Shown here piece after piece: positions 32,344-32,852 of a stretch of DNA of 32,852 bases. The stretch is from a virus. The notes under the pieces were generated by a model. It was not told where the DNA came from, did not search any database, and was given only the letters and a program-made list of their open reading frames with translations. Numbering within the stretch: the first letter of the stretch is position 1; every line of letters starts with the position of its first letter. A program made the position numbers and the translations under genes. Location of the stretch: IMG/VR virus record IMGVR_UViG_3300027704_000087, positions 1-32,852 of that record; one strand, given 5' to 3'.

Positions 32344-32373
32344 GCTTTATTTTTATTTAGTTTAATATTATCT

Positions 32374-32423
32374 GAATAACACGTAGTTGCTAGAGGTTTC
32401 CTATTAACAACTATGTGGTATTC
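32374..32423. repeat. Long imperfect inverted repeat between pqqA and the late promoter
   Basis: Arms 32374-32389 and 32408-32423 pair at 14 of 16 positions; the 18-base loop contains a further AGG/CCT pair. No U-run follows on either strand, so it is not a classic intrinsic terminator. It begins eight bases after the pqqA stop (minus direction) and could stabilise that short message, end transcription with a factor, or mark a DNA-structure site near the genome end. Confidence 0.75.
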
Positions 32424-32430
32424 AAATCTC

Positions 32431-32502
32431 CTATTTATTCATTACATACATAGTAACTTCAAAACCAAATCTCATTTCTGTTGCTGATGGTGTTGTCCAC
32501 AT
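32431..32502 (-). CDS. pqqA: PqqA, precursor peptide of pyrroloquinoline quinone
   Basis: The gene encodes 23 residues, the same length as Klebsiella PqqA. It begins MWTTP, contains RFGFEVTMY and ends NK. The Glu (E15) and Tyr (Y19) that are joined and turned into PQQ are at the standard positions, in the standard E-V-T-x-Y setting; W2, P5, R11 and G13 also match. In bacteria PqqD holds the peptide, the radical SAM enzyme PqqE links Glu to Tyr, and PqqF/B/C finish the cofactor. None of these is encoded here, so host enzymes would be needed. AAGGAG lies seven bases before the ATG, and a promoter lies about 70 bases upstream. The likely effect is more PQQ for host quinoprotein dehydrogenases such as methanol dehydrogenase. 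Confidence 0.9.
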   Translation of the reverse strand: MWTTPSATEMRFGFEVTMYVMNK

Positions 32503-32570
32503 GGTAATTCTCCTTTTTTATATATAATATACTATTACGTTATCTCTTACCCTTGTTGATAAGAACAGTC

Positions 32571-32599
32571 ATTATAACATACACTAGATACTATGGGAA
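32571..32599 (-). promoter_or_regulatory. Promoter for pqqA
   Basis: On the minus strand TATAAT (32571-32576) is perfect and has TG one base upstream (extended -10). TTCCCA (32594-32599), four of six to consensus, lies 17 bases before it. The predicted RNA starts about 60 bases before the pqqA ATG and would cross the strong ribosome binding site. Read-through would continue towards the packaging genes. Confidence 0.65.
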
Positions 32600-32734
32600 T
32601 ACTAATAATCCCTAGTTAATACTACGTAATTTACTAGTGTTTAATAGTCCTTAGCTAAGTCGTTGTATCGGTTAGGGTTTATGGGGAATCCCTAAAAGCT
32701 ACTATTTTGTATTTAGGTGGGTACTATATATACT
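32600..32734. other. Non-coding right-end region with short inverted repeats
   Basis: No gene is seen between the pqqA promoter and the right terminal repeat. The stretch is AT-rich and holds a perfect palindrome CTTAGCTAAG (32650-32659) and an inverted repeat TTAGGG/CCCTAA (32672-32677 and 32690-32695, 12-base loop). Such repeats near the genome end may serve replication or packaging; no specific origin or pac motif can be named. Confidence 0.5.
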
Positions 32735-32852
32735 GACCAGCTAGTTTCCCCCCTCCCCCCCTAACTATATGGTGAGGTAGCCTGTTATTCGGTGAGTTTC
32801 TTCGGTGCCTCTAGCAGTTTACATAGAGGTGAGGGTTGGGGTGGCTACCTCC
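32735..32852. repeat. Right copy of the direct terminal repeat
   Basis: Matches positions 1-118 except G32776 (T42) and A32827 (G93). The window ends inside or exactly at the end of the repeat. The second difference breaks the first G-run of the G-rich block present in the left copy. True terminal repeats of one phage molecule are normally kept identical by replication, so the mismatches suggest population variation or sequencing error. Confidence 0.9.

Noticed and set aside
32711-32730. ATTTAGGTG...ACTATA, resembling the SP6 RNA polymerase promoter, next to the terminal repeat
   Set aside because: It needs an extra base and has mismatches, occurs once, and no phage RNA polymerase gene is visible; treated as coincidence.
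1-32852. CRISPR array, integrase, transposon or toxin-antitoxin module
   Set aside because: None seen: no regular spaced repeats, no recombinase motifs and no recognisable module of these kinds.

Overview
The window looks like the essentially complete genome of a small, AT-rich, lytic, T7-like marine podovirus. The first 118 bases return as the last 118 bases with two mismatches, as expected for a direct terminal repeat or an end-overlapping contig. There is no integrase, repressor, CRISPR array or insertion sequence. No phage RNA polymerase gene is visible, so transcription probably uses the host sigma-70 enzyme. Several promoters close to or at the TTGACA-N17-TATAAT consensus agree with this.

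Layout. Two convergent arms meet at a hairpin terminator near 12.4 kb. The plus-strand arm (about 0.3-12.4 kb) starts with a sigma-70 promoter and a run of about ten tiny early genes, several of them single-pass membrane proteins and one a secreted repeat protein. Replication and nucleotide genes follow: primase-helicase, a small winged-helix protein, ThyX thymidylate synthase, family A DNA polymerase, a putative ssDNA-binding protein, tRNA-Arg(UCU), 5'-3' exonuclease, T7-type endonuclease I, a zinc-ribbon protein, a secreted protein, a metallophosphoesterase, a DUF3310 protein and a B12-dependent (class II) ribonucleotide reductase. The set would rebuild the dNTP pool and copy and resolve the DNA.

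The minus-strand arm (read from about 32.5 kb down to 12.4 kb) holds packaging, lysis and virion genes: terminase small subunit, a DUF6321-like protein, a LysM/pesticin-type lysin, large terminase, portal, scaffold, major capsid protein, a collagen-like fibre with accessory proteins, a holin-like cluster, tail tubular A- and B-like proteins, a second fibre, a gp13-like GNAT protein and three internal-virion-type proteins, one ending in an S74 auto-processing chaperone domain. Two consensus promoters that share an upstream A-tract element drive the packaging/head half and the tail half.

The most notable find is a 23-codon gene at 32431-32502 (minus strand), with its own strong ribosome binding site and promoter. 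It encodes a textbook PqqA, the precursor peptide of the redox cofactor PQQ, with the Glu and Tyr that become PQQ at residues 15 and 19. No other pqq gene is present, so the peptide would have to feed a host PqqBCDE pathway. This points to a PQQ-making host. With the AT-rich genome and marine-type gene set, a methylotroph of the OM43 (Methylophilales) type is my best guess, but this is inference.
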